NCBI GenBank assembly: GCA_036852015.1
Contig: JAANDG010000536.1
Span: forward strand, 1 to 64,000
Direction: 5' to 3'
Source of the DNA: Pelodera strongyloides
Lineage: Eukaryota > Nematoda > Chromadorea > Rhabditida > Rhabditidae
DNA: 64,000 nt
How positions within the stretch are numbered: the first letter of the stretch is position 1; each line of letters opens with the position of its first letter. This document shows positions 24,652 through 35,200 of this stretch, piece after piece. The position numbers and the translations under genes were made by a program. Under the pieces are notes generated by a model. The model saw only the letters and a program-made list of their open reading frames with translations, had not been told where the DNA came from and searched no databases.

Positions 24652-25023
24652 ATAGTGTATATATAGTTTTATCGCGTGTTGTACTTCTTTTTTAAAAAGT
24701 TACGTTGCCAAAAGACTACTCGCCTTTTTGACTATACAGCAGTATTTTGGCCGTAACTTTTTACATTCCATTAAAGGGTGGTAGGTAGGGCGCTGGGGGG
24801 ACAACACATTTCACATAAAAAACCATTTGTATTTTGTACATATGTATTATAGTTTGTATTATTGTATATAATTTTTTGTTTCAATCTTTGTATTATATTT
24901 TATTTATGTACATACTTTGTTCTACTTCCTTTTATCGAGAAGGCTTACCATTTTATAGGGCTTGCAGCTTAGGGCGCGCCTATTTCAAGGCAACTACGTA
25001 AATTATTGAACCTCTAGTCTTAC

Positions 25024-25026
<3 letters not shown>

Positions 25027-25070
<44 letters not shown>
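25027..25070 (+). repeat. 44-base A tract
   Basis: An uninterrupted A run followed by tataaaaaaagaaaaaag. It may be the tail of a retroposed transcript whose body lies in 24780-25026, where the sequence is T-rich with no coding signal, or it may be simple expansion. I cannot define a 5' end or target duplication. Confidence 0.85.
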
Positions 25071-25075
<5 letters not shown>

Positions 25076-25099
25076 AAAAAGAAAAAAGAAATGAGGTTT

Positions 25100-25275
25100 C
25101 CGCGTAGTCGATGGCTTAGGGCCATCTGCCTTGGTTGATAAGGGGACTATTAGATTTGGTCTGGAATCTCACTAGACCCTACAATGCATCCTCGGGCGGG
25201 TTCGTCCCCCTAGGTAGGGTTGAGTGAGGTTCTTTCTCTCTCAACGCCCCATAAGGGCGTTTAATCTTAATTTTT
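25100..25275 (+). other. GC-richer structured block after the A tract
   Basis: Contains a B-box-like gggttcgtcccc and a hairpin aacgccc-cataa-gggcgttt near 25239-25262 followed by a T-rich stretch. It could be the head of a second pol III-type retroposon, but no A box or boundary is clear. Confidence 0.25.
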
Positions 25276-26422
25276 CAGATTATTTAGGTAAAGATGTATG
25301 GAGGACGAAAGGAAGGATTGGATATTCAGATATGTTACACCCAGAGCAGATTCTATAGGTTCGTATGGTTTAAAGTTTGAAGGTTTATGCGACTGGTTTA
25401 TCTTTGAACCTCTATTTTTTGAACCTCTATGTTCATCTTGAGTTCTATCATTTTATGTGAGAATGTAGCGCAATTATTTAGACGTATGTATTATGTTAGT
25501 CCTTTTGTTACTATTAGTATTCACTGTTCCGTGAAGTCATTCAAGTTCGATGAACTCAGTCTCAGAATTTCCAGATGAAGTTAGCATCACCACCACTATA
25601 CCACAATACCAAACAATGGGGACAGGGATTCTATCGAATGAGGTATTTTATTTACAAATGGCATTTGATCATTATTTCAGTATTGTATATGTAGTACAAA
25701 GTACAAAGTCTACAATACAAGGCAGCTTGTGTATATTTTGATGGCCTCTGTCTACGTGTACGTACTTACCTGTATTCTAAGCGCGAAAGTAGGTTGGTTC
25801 GTGATCCCCGTTTCTTTGTTTATTGACGGTCTTAAGTTTTAATATTCATGTTCGATCTTCGTTAGTGTCACTCTACTACTCGAACCAATGGTGTCGCATA
25901 CGGATTGACGGATAAAGGACAATGGGACGACTGCCGCTGGATGGTATAACGAGGAATCGACTGCTACCTGGAACAAGGATCGAATTGGAAATCTCTAGCA
26001 TCTGAAGCGAATATCCGAGGTTACTATTTGTTTGATATTTTACTATATTTTTAAGATGTTAAGCTTGACAACACACTCGGTTGTCCTGTTTTTAAGTTGA
26101 TTTTCAGTTTTCTGGAATGCTACCTACTAGTTGAGTATGATGACTTTAGCGGCATATGACCAATGTCTGTGCGTGGGTGACAGGGTGACCTACCTTGAAT
26201 ACCTTGAAGACTGTTATGTCAGCCGTTGCCAAATCAAAATCAACTACCTGCGTAGTGCGCAAAGCCATGTGCGAGAATATAACAGTGTGTGCGTGTCTGA
26301 GGAGTTGTTAGTTTAAGGATACGACACCACCCTCAGCTCTGAGGTTCTGATATTCTGAACCAGTTATTGTGTGCCCAGTGGCACTTTTTTGATTATTTAC
26401 TAGAATTTGCTTCTTTGTGCAG

Positions 26423-26500
26423 GAGGAGACGTCACGCAACTGAGGAGAGGACAAAACTGGAGTGGGTTCGATGCCGAGGTCGCGACTGACTACACAAGGT
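26423..26500 (+). other. Exon-like module, type Q copy 1
   Basis: Acceptor tttgtgcag, donor gtaagtttgg. It aligns at both borders with 30048-30149. The frame entered in phase 1 is open for the whole exon (GDVTQLRRGQNWSGFDAEV), but its exit phase does not fit the open frame of the following module at 26876. Coding status unresolved. Confidence 0.45.
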
Positions 26501-26875
26501 GTAAGTTTGGAATTTCCTTTTCTTCTAGTTTATTCTAAAACGAGGCATAAATGTGTTTGACTTCCCAGCTGTGATGTCTCTGCGTGTCGATTTTTCTTCC
26601 TCTCGTGTAGCACTGAGATGATGGGAAGTGGGAACATTCCTGCAGTGTTCGTGCATGAGACCACTGTTATGTCCCGTGTCCCGATATGTATTTAAGTGAT
26701 AAGGGAGGAAGGTGGTCCATTAAGTACGATAAAAAGGTTTATGTTTCTGGTGTGCACCGCTGTGCTAGACCACTAGCAACTAGGCTGCTAGCGGCTAACT
26801 AGGTAATCAGTTGACAGTTGTGTCATGACATTTGACTGTATGATTTTAGATTGTCATTCAACAACTTTATTTCAG

Positions 26876-27011
26876 ATCAATGAATGGTGCTTGCGTTGCT
26901 TGCCGATGAGCAACAATCTTTGTTGGTTGGATCGTACAAGAGGAGTGGGGATCGGTTGTGCCCGATCTTTACAATTCGCCAAACGGACTGTTATTTCCCG
27001 TTTATTCACAG
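26876..27011 (+). other. Exon-like module, type P copy 1, with AATAAA
   Basis: Follows acceptor aactttatttcag and is open in phase 0 (NNLCWLDRTRGVGIGCARSL). The same frame runs on to a TAG overlapping a caataaagcaatag block, so it may be a terminal exon with its own poly(A) signal rather than an internal exon using gtaaatgg as donor. Related copies are at 30510-30620 and 31285-31392. Product unknown. Confidence 0.5.
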
Positions 27012-27170
27012 GTAAATGGACATCAATAAAGCAATAGATATGTGCGTTTTGAGTAGATTTTGGCTAAGTATTATATGATTTTCGTACTGTATTTTGTCCA
27101 CTATCTATCAAATTCAAGAGCCGTTTCCTAGTCCACGTTAACCTAACGTCCCGAGGCTGCGAACTGCTTG

Positions 27171-27259
27171 CATGTATTATATTTTAATTGGAATGAAAAA
27201 TTGGAGTTTCGGTCGGGCGGGAATCGAACCCGCACCTTCGGCTGTACATGTATTATATT
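27171..27259 (-). mobile_element. 63-base tRNA 3'-half insertion with 13-base target duplication
   Basis: The 13 bases catgtattatatt at 27171-27183 are repeated exactly at 27247-27259. The 63 bases between them, read on the minus strand, contain a full T arm (gcggg-ttcgatt-cccgc) followed by acceptor-like bases. The 5' half of a tRNA is absent, so this is not a tRNA gene but a very short retroposed tRNA-derived insert. Confidence 0.75.
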
Positions 27260-27277
27260 GTTCTTATTCATGTGTCA

Positions 27278-27405
27278 GGGTTTCCTTCAGGGTACTTGGG
27301 TACTGTAGAGGGCGGATCGCACTGACCATCGTGTGGTGGTATTCTGAATTCTGACCATTCCGACGAGCCATATACCGAATGAAACTGGATAACAGATACT
27401 GGTTG
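27278..27405 (+). other. Exon-like module, type R copy 1
   Basis: Follows ttccttcag and ends near gataacagatactg|gttggtt. It aligns with 30870-30985 (shared gatattctgaa, tctgac, aaac-ggataacag). Frames contain stops in both copies, so if transcribed it would be 3' untranslated or non-coding. Confidence 0.4.
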
Positions 27406-28373
27406 GTTATCTAAACCAATATCTCGGGGTGTCATTCATTCGAGAACGCTTTATATTATTTGAATTATGAATGTGTTCTGTGTTATTGATAACTTTTGTG
27501 TGAGAATTGGCTAAAATATATGCGGTACTACAGTAAGACGCGTGAATGAGGGGTGGTACGCAACCTTTCTTTGTTTGAGGTTTGTGAAACGTGGTGTAAA
27601 GAATAACCTTAACATTCATTCTTTTGTTTAATGTTGTACTTTGTAGCATTGTTTATTTGTAGTTAACATCTATCTATGTTTATCGAAACTTGACCAACTG
27701 CTTTTAGGAATCGTTCAGTGGACCGGCGTGAGCTGGGAAACTTCAATCATGCTAGAATACCGGAGTAGGGCTGTTCCTATATGACGCTTCCGCATATGTC
27801 TACCGCTTCCATTGGGCACATTTCGAGAATATTACGGTAAGTAAATTGCTTTGTGTAGTGTATCCCTACCGTATTGAACAAACGGAAATGCTTGTTCTTG
27901 CTCGTGAACTGCTCGCTTCGCTACTTTGTATTGTCTGCCCATGATACCGTAGTAGGTACAAATACAGTACTAAATGTCGCCATGTTTCAGAAATGATCGG
28001 GAATTGCCATCTAATCAATACAACGTTGGTACTGTGATGGTGATCTACGTCAGCCTTTTTTCTCCGGTTCGTCTTTCGCTTTCTGCTCACCTGTTTTCTA
28101 TTATTCACGTTTTCACTTATAACCGGTTATTAGATTAGACGATCAGCCAAACAGGAGTTATTATTTTGCGTACTGACTTATTGTCCTTGGTTTTGAAAGT
28201 CGGAGGAGTAATAGAGGTTGATCGTTCAGTTCATAAGGAATTTATCTGATTCTCCAAACGTGCTATATTATATGTTCCCTGGAGACGGTTTTGATGTATT
28301 AAAATGTTTAATAAATTTTTTATGATACTTTGCGTTTATGACCTTATATTTACAATTTACAATTGATAGTTTA

Positions 28374-28459
28374 GGCACGCCGTCGACATTCAAGATCAAG
28401 TAGTCTTCAGTCTTCTCTCCTATTCAATTGACCTACTGTCGTCTGCAAGCGCATCAAGG
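28374..28459 (+). other. Isolated exon-like block
   Basis: Follows a gtttag acceptor and ends gcatcaag|gttggttc. No open frame has a phase partner that I can identify. Listed because its borders match the aag|gttt donor style of the array. Confidence 0.25.
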
Positions 28460-28636
28460 TTGGTTCTGTTTTGCGATGTATTGATTTTTTGTGCTGAAAA
28501 TTTATTACAAATACAAATTGACGTTTATGCTCTTCTGGTTTACTGGGATGGTATCAATCAATCTGTGTGGAATATTGGGATGCTAAGTTGCTAAGCCGAT
28601 TTATTTTGATCTAATTGTTAACGCCTCTAGATGTAG

Positions 28637-28746
28637 CTGGTGTATAGTGGCCGACATCAAGTACGGGCATATGTGGCAATGTGGCTCCCGAATGTTCCAA
28701 AGGTGTCATTGCGAAAGTTGACAATGGAAAACACAATGGGAACGAG
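28637..28746 (+). other. Exon-like module, LLQN-type copy 1
   Basis: Open from an acceptor-like gatgtag to donor gtgtgt (RAYVAMWLPNVPKVSLRKLT). It aligns with the exon at 35734-35846 at DNA level (gtggcaatgt-gctcc, ttttaaag after the donor) and, more weakly, with 44321-44420. It is probably a paralogous coding exon or its relic. Confidence 0.45.
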
Positions 28747-28805
28747 GTGTGTACTTTTAAAGAGTATTCAAAATTCAAACGCTTAATCTTTATGAGCGAG
28801 GTTCT

Positions 28806-28950
28806 TTAAAGCGAAATACCGGCCGGTTTTTGAAACGCATCGCGTCGCGTACCATTGCTTTCTTATGCATCATATGCAAATGAGCCCAAATTGGAATAAA
28901 AAATATACCTCAAAGATGCGTTTCAGAAACTGGGTGGTATTTCGCTTTAA
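28806..28950. mobile_element. MITE family A, copy 3
   Basis: Ends ttaaagcgaaataccggcc and ggtggtatttcgctttaa (inverted). Its right TTAA at 28947-28950 is also the left TTAA of the family B element that follows. Confidence 0.85.
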
Positions 28951-29117
28951 AGCGAAATGCTAGCCCCTTTGGAAAATTTGCATATGATAAGCAAATCCTG
29001 TGTATCCTATGCTAATTGTGTACAATTGCCGTGGACGATCGTACAAAATTAGCTTAGGATACGTAGGATTTGCTTATCATATGCAAATTTTCCAAAGAGG
29101 CTAGCATTTCGCTTTAA
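28947..29117. mobile_element. MITE family B, copy 2 (abutting family A)
   Basis: Begins ttaaagcgaaatgctagcc and ends gctagcatttcgctttaa at 29117. It is nearly identical to the copy at 21942-22112 and palindromic along its length. One TTAA is shared with the neighbouring family A element. Confidence 0.9.
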
Positions 29118-29348
29118 GTTGATTTTGTTTCCTGGGTACTACAATAGTTGATCACTTTTTGAGAGTGTCGGGTAGCGTTGGGAAACATCTTGTGTGTGCG
29201 TTCTCTTTAATAACTTGATTGACTTTTTTGTTGTGTTTGTTTACTGTTTTTAATAAAATAGCTATATATTGTGAGAAGCCAGCATGTTGTCTTAGATAGT
29301 CTGTATATAGAGTGTGCGGCCCTGCCCTAGACTAATTCACTAATTGCA

Positions 29349-29457
29349 GTTGGTCAATACAACAAGGCCAAGGGTTGCTGAACAACACACGGGTGTAGCT
29401 AGTTACTCTCCCAAAGGCATTTACAAGGAGACGATTCACATACCATACATGAAATGA
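29349..29457 (+). other. Exon-like block in the array
   Basis: Follows ctaattgcag and ends catgaaatgag|gtgtgt. Frames are short, and I could not chain it with neighbours. Confidence 0.25.
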
Positions 29458-30047
29458 GGTGTGTTCTTTATTTTACTGTTCTATATGTTTCACGCTTGCG
29501 GCAAATGTTTTGGCAGGTTTGTGGGTTAGTAGTTAGTATTCTTATTCTAAATGTTTATGTTTTGAAATTTTGAAGTATTATGGTTTGAGAAATCGTGGCT
29601 TAAGATTATGTAGTTATTGTTCTAATTTCTAACCAACGGTTCTTTTCAGAATGCTTGAATAGGTGGAACTGCGACGCTGTGCTACGACTGGGCTTCAGCC
29701 TCTAGCGAGATAGGAGCAGCATTTGATATGAGAAGAAGGAGGAATCCTGGAGATAAGGAACAGCGTACGTGTTGGTTACCATTTTATTTATGCTTTGTCG
29801 TACATGAAGTTTCGTTTCCGAATGCACTAATTATTCAGTCAGGGGTAGCGCTGTGTACCTGTGAGTGTGTGGTACGTAAACGTAAACCCAAAACCCATAA
29901 AAGCAATAATATAACGGTATGTGTGAGGTTCTTAATTTGCAGCTACGGCACCATCCACTGTTTTAACTTCGTATTCTGTACCAGTGCCAAGTGCCAAGTG
30001 ACTCGTTCTTTGTTTTATTATCTGATATACTTTGTTTATTTGTGCAG

Positions 30048-30149
30048 GAGGAGAAGAGACTTTAAGCACACGTCTGACAGTCTGACTGAACAGAAGACTG
30101 AACCTCATCAGGTTGAGTGGAGTGTGCGACTGACTGCACGTTCTGGATT
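30048..30149 (+). other. Exon-like module, type Q copy 2
   Basis: Acceptor tttgtgcag, donor gtaagtttgc. Open when entered in phase 2 (RRRDFKHTSDSLTEQKTEPH) and exits in phase 2, which fits the next module at 30510. Paralogue of 26423-26500 but with little exon similarity beyond the borders. Confidence 0.45.
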
Positions 30150-30509
30150 GTAAGTTTGCAACTTATTTCTCTAGCGGGCATAAATAATGGTAGAATTCCA
30201 CCCGTCTTACGGTATTACAGTAAGACGCGTGAAGTTTGTTCGCGTGTGCCATTGGTATGCTGGGAACATTACTGCAGTGCTCTTGCATCCGAAACTTACA
30301 TCCTAGGGTCCTAATATGTATGAGTTATAAGTTATAAGGAAGGAGGCTGGTCCTTTGCATACTTCCACCTTCCACGATAAAAAATGTGGTGCACACTGCT
30401 CGTGCGTTAGACCACTAGCACTAGCAGGTGGTTGCTTCTTAGAGAGACTTGTGTTATGGCACTTGTCTATAGGATTTTAAATGATGATCGTACAACAACT
30501 TTATTTCAG

Positions 30510-30620
30510 GCCAGTCTCACTCTGTTGGTTGGATCGTGCAAATGGACTGGTTTTATCACGTCACTGTATCAAGGATGACACTGTGCGCCAAACGGACCCT
30601 AATTTCCCGTTTGTTCACAG
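30510..30620 (+). other. Exon-like module, type P copy 2, with AATAAA
   Basis: After aactttatttcag; open when entered in phase 2, continuing the 30048-30149 frame (SLCWLDRANGLVLSRHCI). It shares the LCWLDR motif with copy 1 (26876). Downstream attaataaagcaatagatat is nearly identical to the sequence after copy 1. Together with 30048-30149 this is a plausible two-exon piece of a small gene. Confidence 0.5.
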
Positions 30621-31284
30621 GTAAATGGATATTAATAAAGCAATAGATATATGCGTTCATTTTTCAGTAGTTTCTGCCTATGCTTTTGAATTATTATATT
30701 TTTCGTAGAATATTTTCTAAAGTCCTTACAATTAGTCTGAATATCGTGAACAATCGCTAACGAGGCCGGCTGCTAAATTGTCATACTCTTTAATTTTTGT
30801 AGCTTTGCACTATGAAACTTCTTCTGTTGGACGTTTTTTGTTGGTCTTGTTTATTCGCCAATATTTCCTTCAGGGTTCTGTAGATTGTGGATCGTACGTG
30901 TACGTGCGATATTCTGAAATCTGACTATTCTGACGAGTCAAAATTCCAATGGAAACCGGATAACAGCTACTGGTTAGTTAAACCAATATCCTAGTTTTGA
31001 CTCGAAACGGCTTGTGCAATATGGATGTGTTACCGTAGGATTCGATGTTTTCTGATAAACTTTTCCTTAAAATACTTTGGTCATTGGCTAGATACAACTG
31101 CCGTGCATGCGACCACTGTCCGGATATGTAAGTTATCAGGAATGTTTTTCATTCTCCTGTGCACCTATGCTAAAAATGTTTGTGCCTGCTGTGCATTGCT
31201 GCGCCAGCATGACGCTTCTAAGAGCGACTTATGATGTCTCTTGACTATAGGCTTTTTGATTATCATACAACAATTTTATTTCAG

Positions 31285-31392
31285 AATAATATTCGTTGGA
31301 CCTACACGTGTTGGAGTGGAGTTGTTATCGGTTGTGCCAGAATTTCACAGTGCGGCAAAGCAAACGGACCGTCATTCCCCGTTTGTACACAG
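31285..31392 (+). other. Exon-like module, type P copy 3
   Basis: After aattttatttcag; open in phase 0 (SGVVIGCARISQCGKANG). GVVIGCAR matches GVGIGCAR of copy 1. The frame reads on to a TAG in cttaagcaatag, the same place as in copy 1. The AATAAA is lost here. Confidence 0.45.
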
Positions 31393-31399
31393 GTGATTT

Positions 31400-32224
31400 C
31401 TAAAAATCTTAAGCAATAGTGCGTTTTTAAAGTAGATTCTGGTTATGCTTTTTGGAGTGTTATAGGACTGTTAGAGTGACTGTAATAGGAGTGTTGGAGT
31501 ATATTTGTATTACCATATTTGTTAATTCTAATATGATCTTTATGATTTCTCTTGTTAGAATATTAGGAATTTTGCCTCGACGTCACTGTGTACTCTGCTC
31601 TCTATCTGTCAGAAGTAGTCACAAGGGGCGCGCCTTTACGTGAAGGGGCTTGCTTTTGAACTGTGAAATAAAACGTATGTTCAGTTTTTTTCTTCAGAAG
31701 TGATGTTGTTGCACATCGCAACCTGTGGATCCACCAGGAGCGTGTGATCCCTAGAAAGACTACTTTGCCGGTACTGGAGACGGGGAGCTGAGAGGAAACT
31801 GTGGTTCCCGAGGATGCAGTCGAAGGTAGTTCAAGTTTCCCACAGTATTCGTTTCACGGGATTGCAGCAGTTTTCCCTTTGCTCTTGGTTTCAGTATGAA
31901 TAATTGCGAAGCTAGGCGTTTATATACGACATTAGTGTTGTATTCAGTTTTTTTTTAGATGCCCCTATTTTTTTTGGATAGCACAAGGAAAATAAGGGGT
32001 TTTTGACGAGAAAGGAATGTGTTTCACGGTGTTTATTTGTGATTCTACTCTGCAGTTTAAGACATTGATTCCATCTGGGGATTTGCATGTTGTTGGGTGT
32101 GGCGTATTGCTTTTTTGTATGGTTGCCTGTACACCTCAATTGCTAATTAACATTCTCGTAGCTAGATTATACTAGTCTGTTGATGATTAAGTCTGTGTCT
32201 GTATTCGAATTCAAATGTATTTAG
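31400..32224. other. Stretch with no supported gene
   Basis: A splice-bounded block at 31698-31830 begins open (SDVVAHRNLWIHQERV...) but meets a stop before its donor. The rest is AT-rich with no chainable frame. Confidence 0.35.
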
Positions 32225-35200
32225 ATTCCATTAAACACTGGACACTGGTCGATCTGTCTGCCGTCCCACTACAGTATGAATTGAACCAAACCAGCACGCC
32301 ACCCGCGACGGGATACCTTGACGAAGGAGAAGATTATACAGGTATGAATTTTCATTGATTGTGCAGTTTGGCCGGATGTCGTTCAAATCATTTCGAGGCT
32401 AAATGCTGTCCAGCTGGCAGACTTGCAGGTGTTTCTGGACATTATGGACATTTATGTTCTCATGTTCTCAAATATTTCTCTTGATCGCGTTTGTCATTGG
32501 GCCTTTATTGGAATACTGTTGTTTTTGCAAGGTGCGCAAATATCAGAGTTTATCTGAAGCACCAAAGTCATATGGCTTTTCAATCATATGGCTCATGGCA
32601 TTTCAATCATATGGCTCATGGCATAAACTAGTTGACGAACTGACCGACGAAACACGAAACAACCATCCGGATTAGCATATTGCATACATTTGCATGACGT
32701 CTTGAGCTCGTATGCTCGTAACATACCACCGTCGCGGTTAGAATTTAGAATATTAGATACGGTGAAAATTAGAAACGTATCATAAATGTATACAATTTAG
32801 AGAAACACTGCATATATTTCGATCTTGGTTTTGAGTTTTTTTTTTATGAGTTTTTGGATACGTAATACAGAATTGGACGCATAATTGTTAGAGAGTTCTC
32901 TTAGACCACGCGTTGTATTATCTATTAGCGTTGACTGTAATTTTCTTAACTTGAGATACGGTGCATTGCGTTGCAATTGGGGAGCGTCAATCTTAATTGG
33001 TCTCGTTGGGTCATGCCCAACTTCTGCTAATGTTCTAATGTTCTTCTGATGAAAATGTGTGAGGTGTCTCGACATTCTGTATCTTTGAAATGAGAGGTTA
33101 GATCTCCTAAAGCGCGGCAGGGCGCGGCCGTGCGTAATTAGCGTCAGTGTGATAGCCTAATGGCTCACTGGCCGTAGATTTATCTAATGAAACTTTTTAC
33201 TTTTATATATTCGTACTGAAATCGCATTCGGGAGATGGTGGTTGCACTTTACGCTACTAATTATGTGCAGGGTACTTGTACTGCTGTGCGCACGCTCGTT
33301 TTTCTTTTGTCCACCATCATCTATGTTCTTCTACTGCACGTTTCCCGCGAAACAAAAATAAATCCCGCGTTCCCTGGCAGGCTAGCACACAATCCCACGC
33401 AATAGGAAAAGTCGCATGTTTCCTGACCGATTAGCCAATCATGCCCCTCAATTAAACATAGGGCAAGGCCTTGTGTTAGCGGCAAGCGCTCGTGGGCCTA
33501 GGGGGGGGGCTCCCTGTGTGTTGGTGAATACGGCCTCTGTCTCCGCGCTTCGTATATATCTTCGTATTTACATCCGCGCATCTGCATGATTCACCTAAAC
33601 TAGAAAACTGCGATACTGTGTGCGTGTACACATCTCGATACTACATGGGATGTCCCAAACGGCTACTGGAGGAAATGACAGTTATGATAAAGGCGCTACC
33701 ATAAACTGCAAACCTTGAGTGACCGTCGAAGCGTTGTCAGTGGTGTTAGTTACGTATTGTTAGATGTGATGTTCTTAGATTACGGCCAATATGGTAGATT
33801 TTGTTCTCAAGTTTTTGTTTTAGGGTCTGGCGTCACTTGTCCGGAAATGCAAGAACAGATGAGGTGAAGGCATGGTTTGCGTCGGGGCAAAAGGAAGGCA
33901 TCGAGGACAGTGACAGTGAGTTATCACTACATATTCACATCTGACTTAGCTACTTTGCTTCAAATTAAGACTGGCGTTGTTGATTGTTTCACTTATATCA
34001 TCAATCATCTGGCTGTACTACACTCCTGCTTGACTTCCCATACTTTGTTGTTTAGTTGTCTATACCACAGACGAGAGCCACCGCTATTGAAGTATTGAAG
34101 CACTTTCGATTAGCGAGTCCGATGATGTGAAATAGATGCGCGAGGTCTTTGTTTCCCTCTTATTTTACAACGTATTTGCCTTTTGTTATAAGGAACTAAT
34201 GTTCTTTAATTGTTCAGAATTACTTGGCACCAGTTCACCTGATGTGTCGGTCCTGGGATCCCGCAGTCCATACACATCCTACTTTGGAAGGAGCGAGCTG
34301 TGCGATTTCCCGTTAACGAAAGAGGAGCAGACATACGAGACAGAATTCAGGCTCATGGGAAGGGAGAAGGTCAGTAGTTGTGTGGAATCCGCCAAACGTC
34401 TTCTTTGGTTCAAGTCCTCATTTATTAACTGCTCGGTAGTGAGAGTATCGCTTTCGATAGCTAATCAAGGGAGTTTCCATCGCCGGTTTCTCTCAGTTTA
34501 ACATATCTATTTTTAGATTTTAAAACAGTGGTTCATTTAGGCTGGCATTCTCAAAGACATACTAAAAGGGGTCCGGAAAATACACCTGGCCGAATGCGCA
34601 TTACAGGAACTGTTGAGGTTGGTGGTTGTTTAGCTATGTCTGAATTAGCATGAGTAATTGAAGTAATTGCTTACATGCTTACACGTGTCTTAGATACGTA
34701 ATATAATTTTACGCATAGTTGTTATAGAGTTCTGTTAGGCCATGGCCATTCGGCGGTGGCTCCACTATGAATAACGGGCTTTGCGTTGTATTATCGTTGA
34801 CTGTAATTTTCCCAACTTCAGCTACCGTGCGTTGTGTTCAAATGGATGGCGTCAATCTTAGTTGGTCCAGTTGGGTCGCGTCCGACAGTCCGACTTCGGC
34901 TAATGTTCTTCCGATGAAGATGTGTGAGTTGTCTCGACATTCTTTATATATATTTAAAGGTTTATTGATAAAAACGACAAGTACAAAATAACAAGGTAAG
35001 CGAGAAAATAATAACCAAAAATCCCACAGAGTAAAGGGTTCAAGTCCTTTACTACTTACGGGGAACATTAAATTAAATTAAAAATAACTACGAATGTACG
35101 AATACAAATAGTAGATACATTATGTTGTTGGAATGAAAGGTTAGGCCTTCTAAAGCACGGCAGGGCGCGCCCGTGCGTAATGGGCGTCAGGCGTCAGTCT

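Noticed and set aside
27190..27246. tRNA gene on the minus strand
   Set aside because: T arm and acceptor-like bases are present, but D arm, anticodon arm and 5' acceptor strand are missing, and a target duplication flanks the piece.
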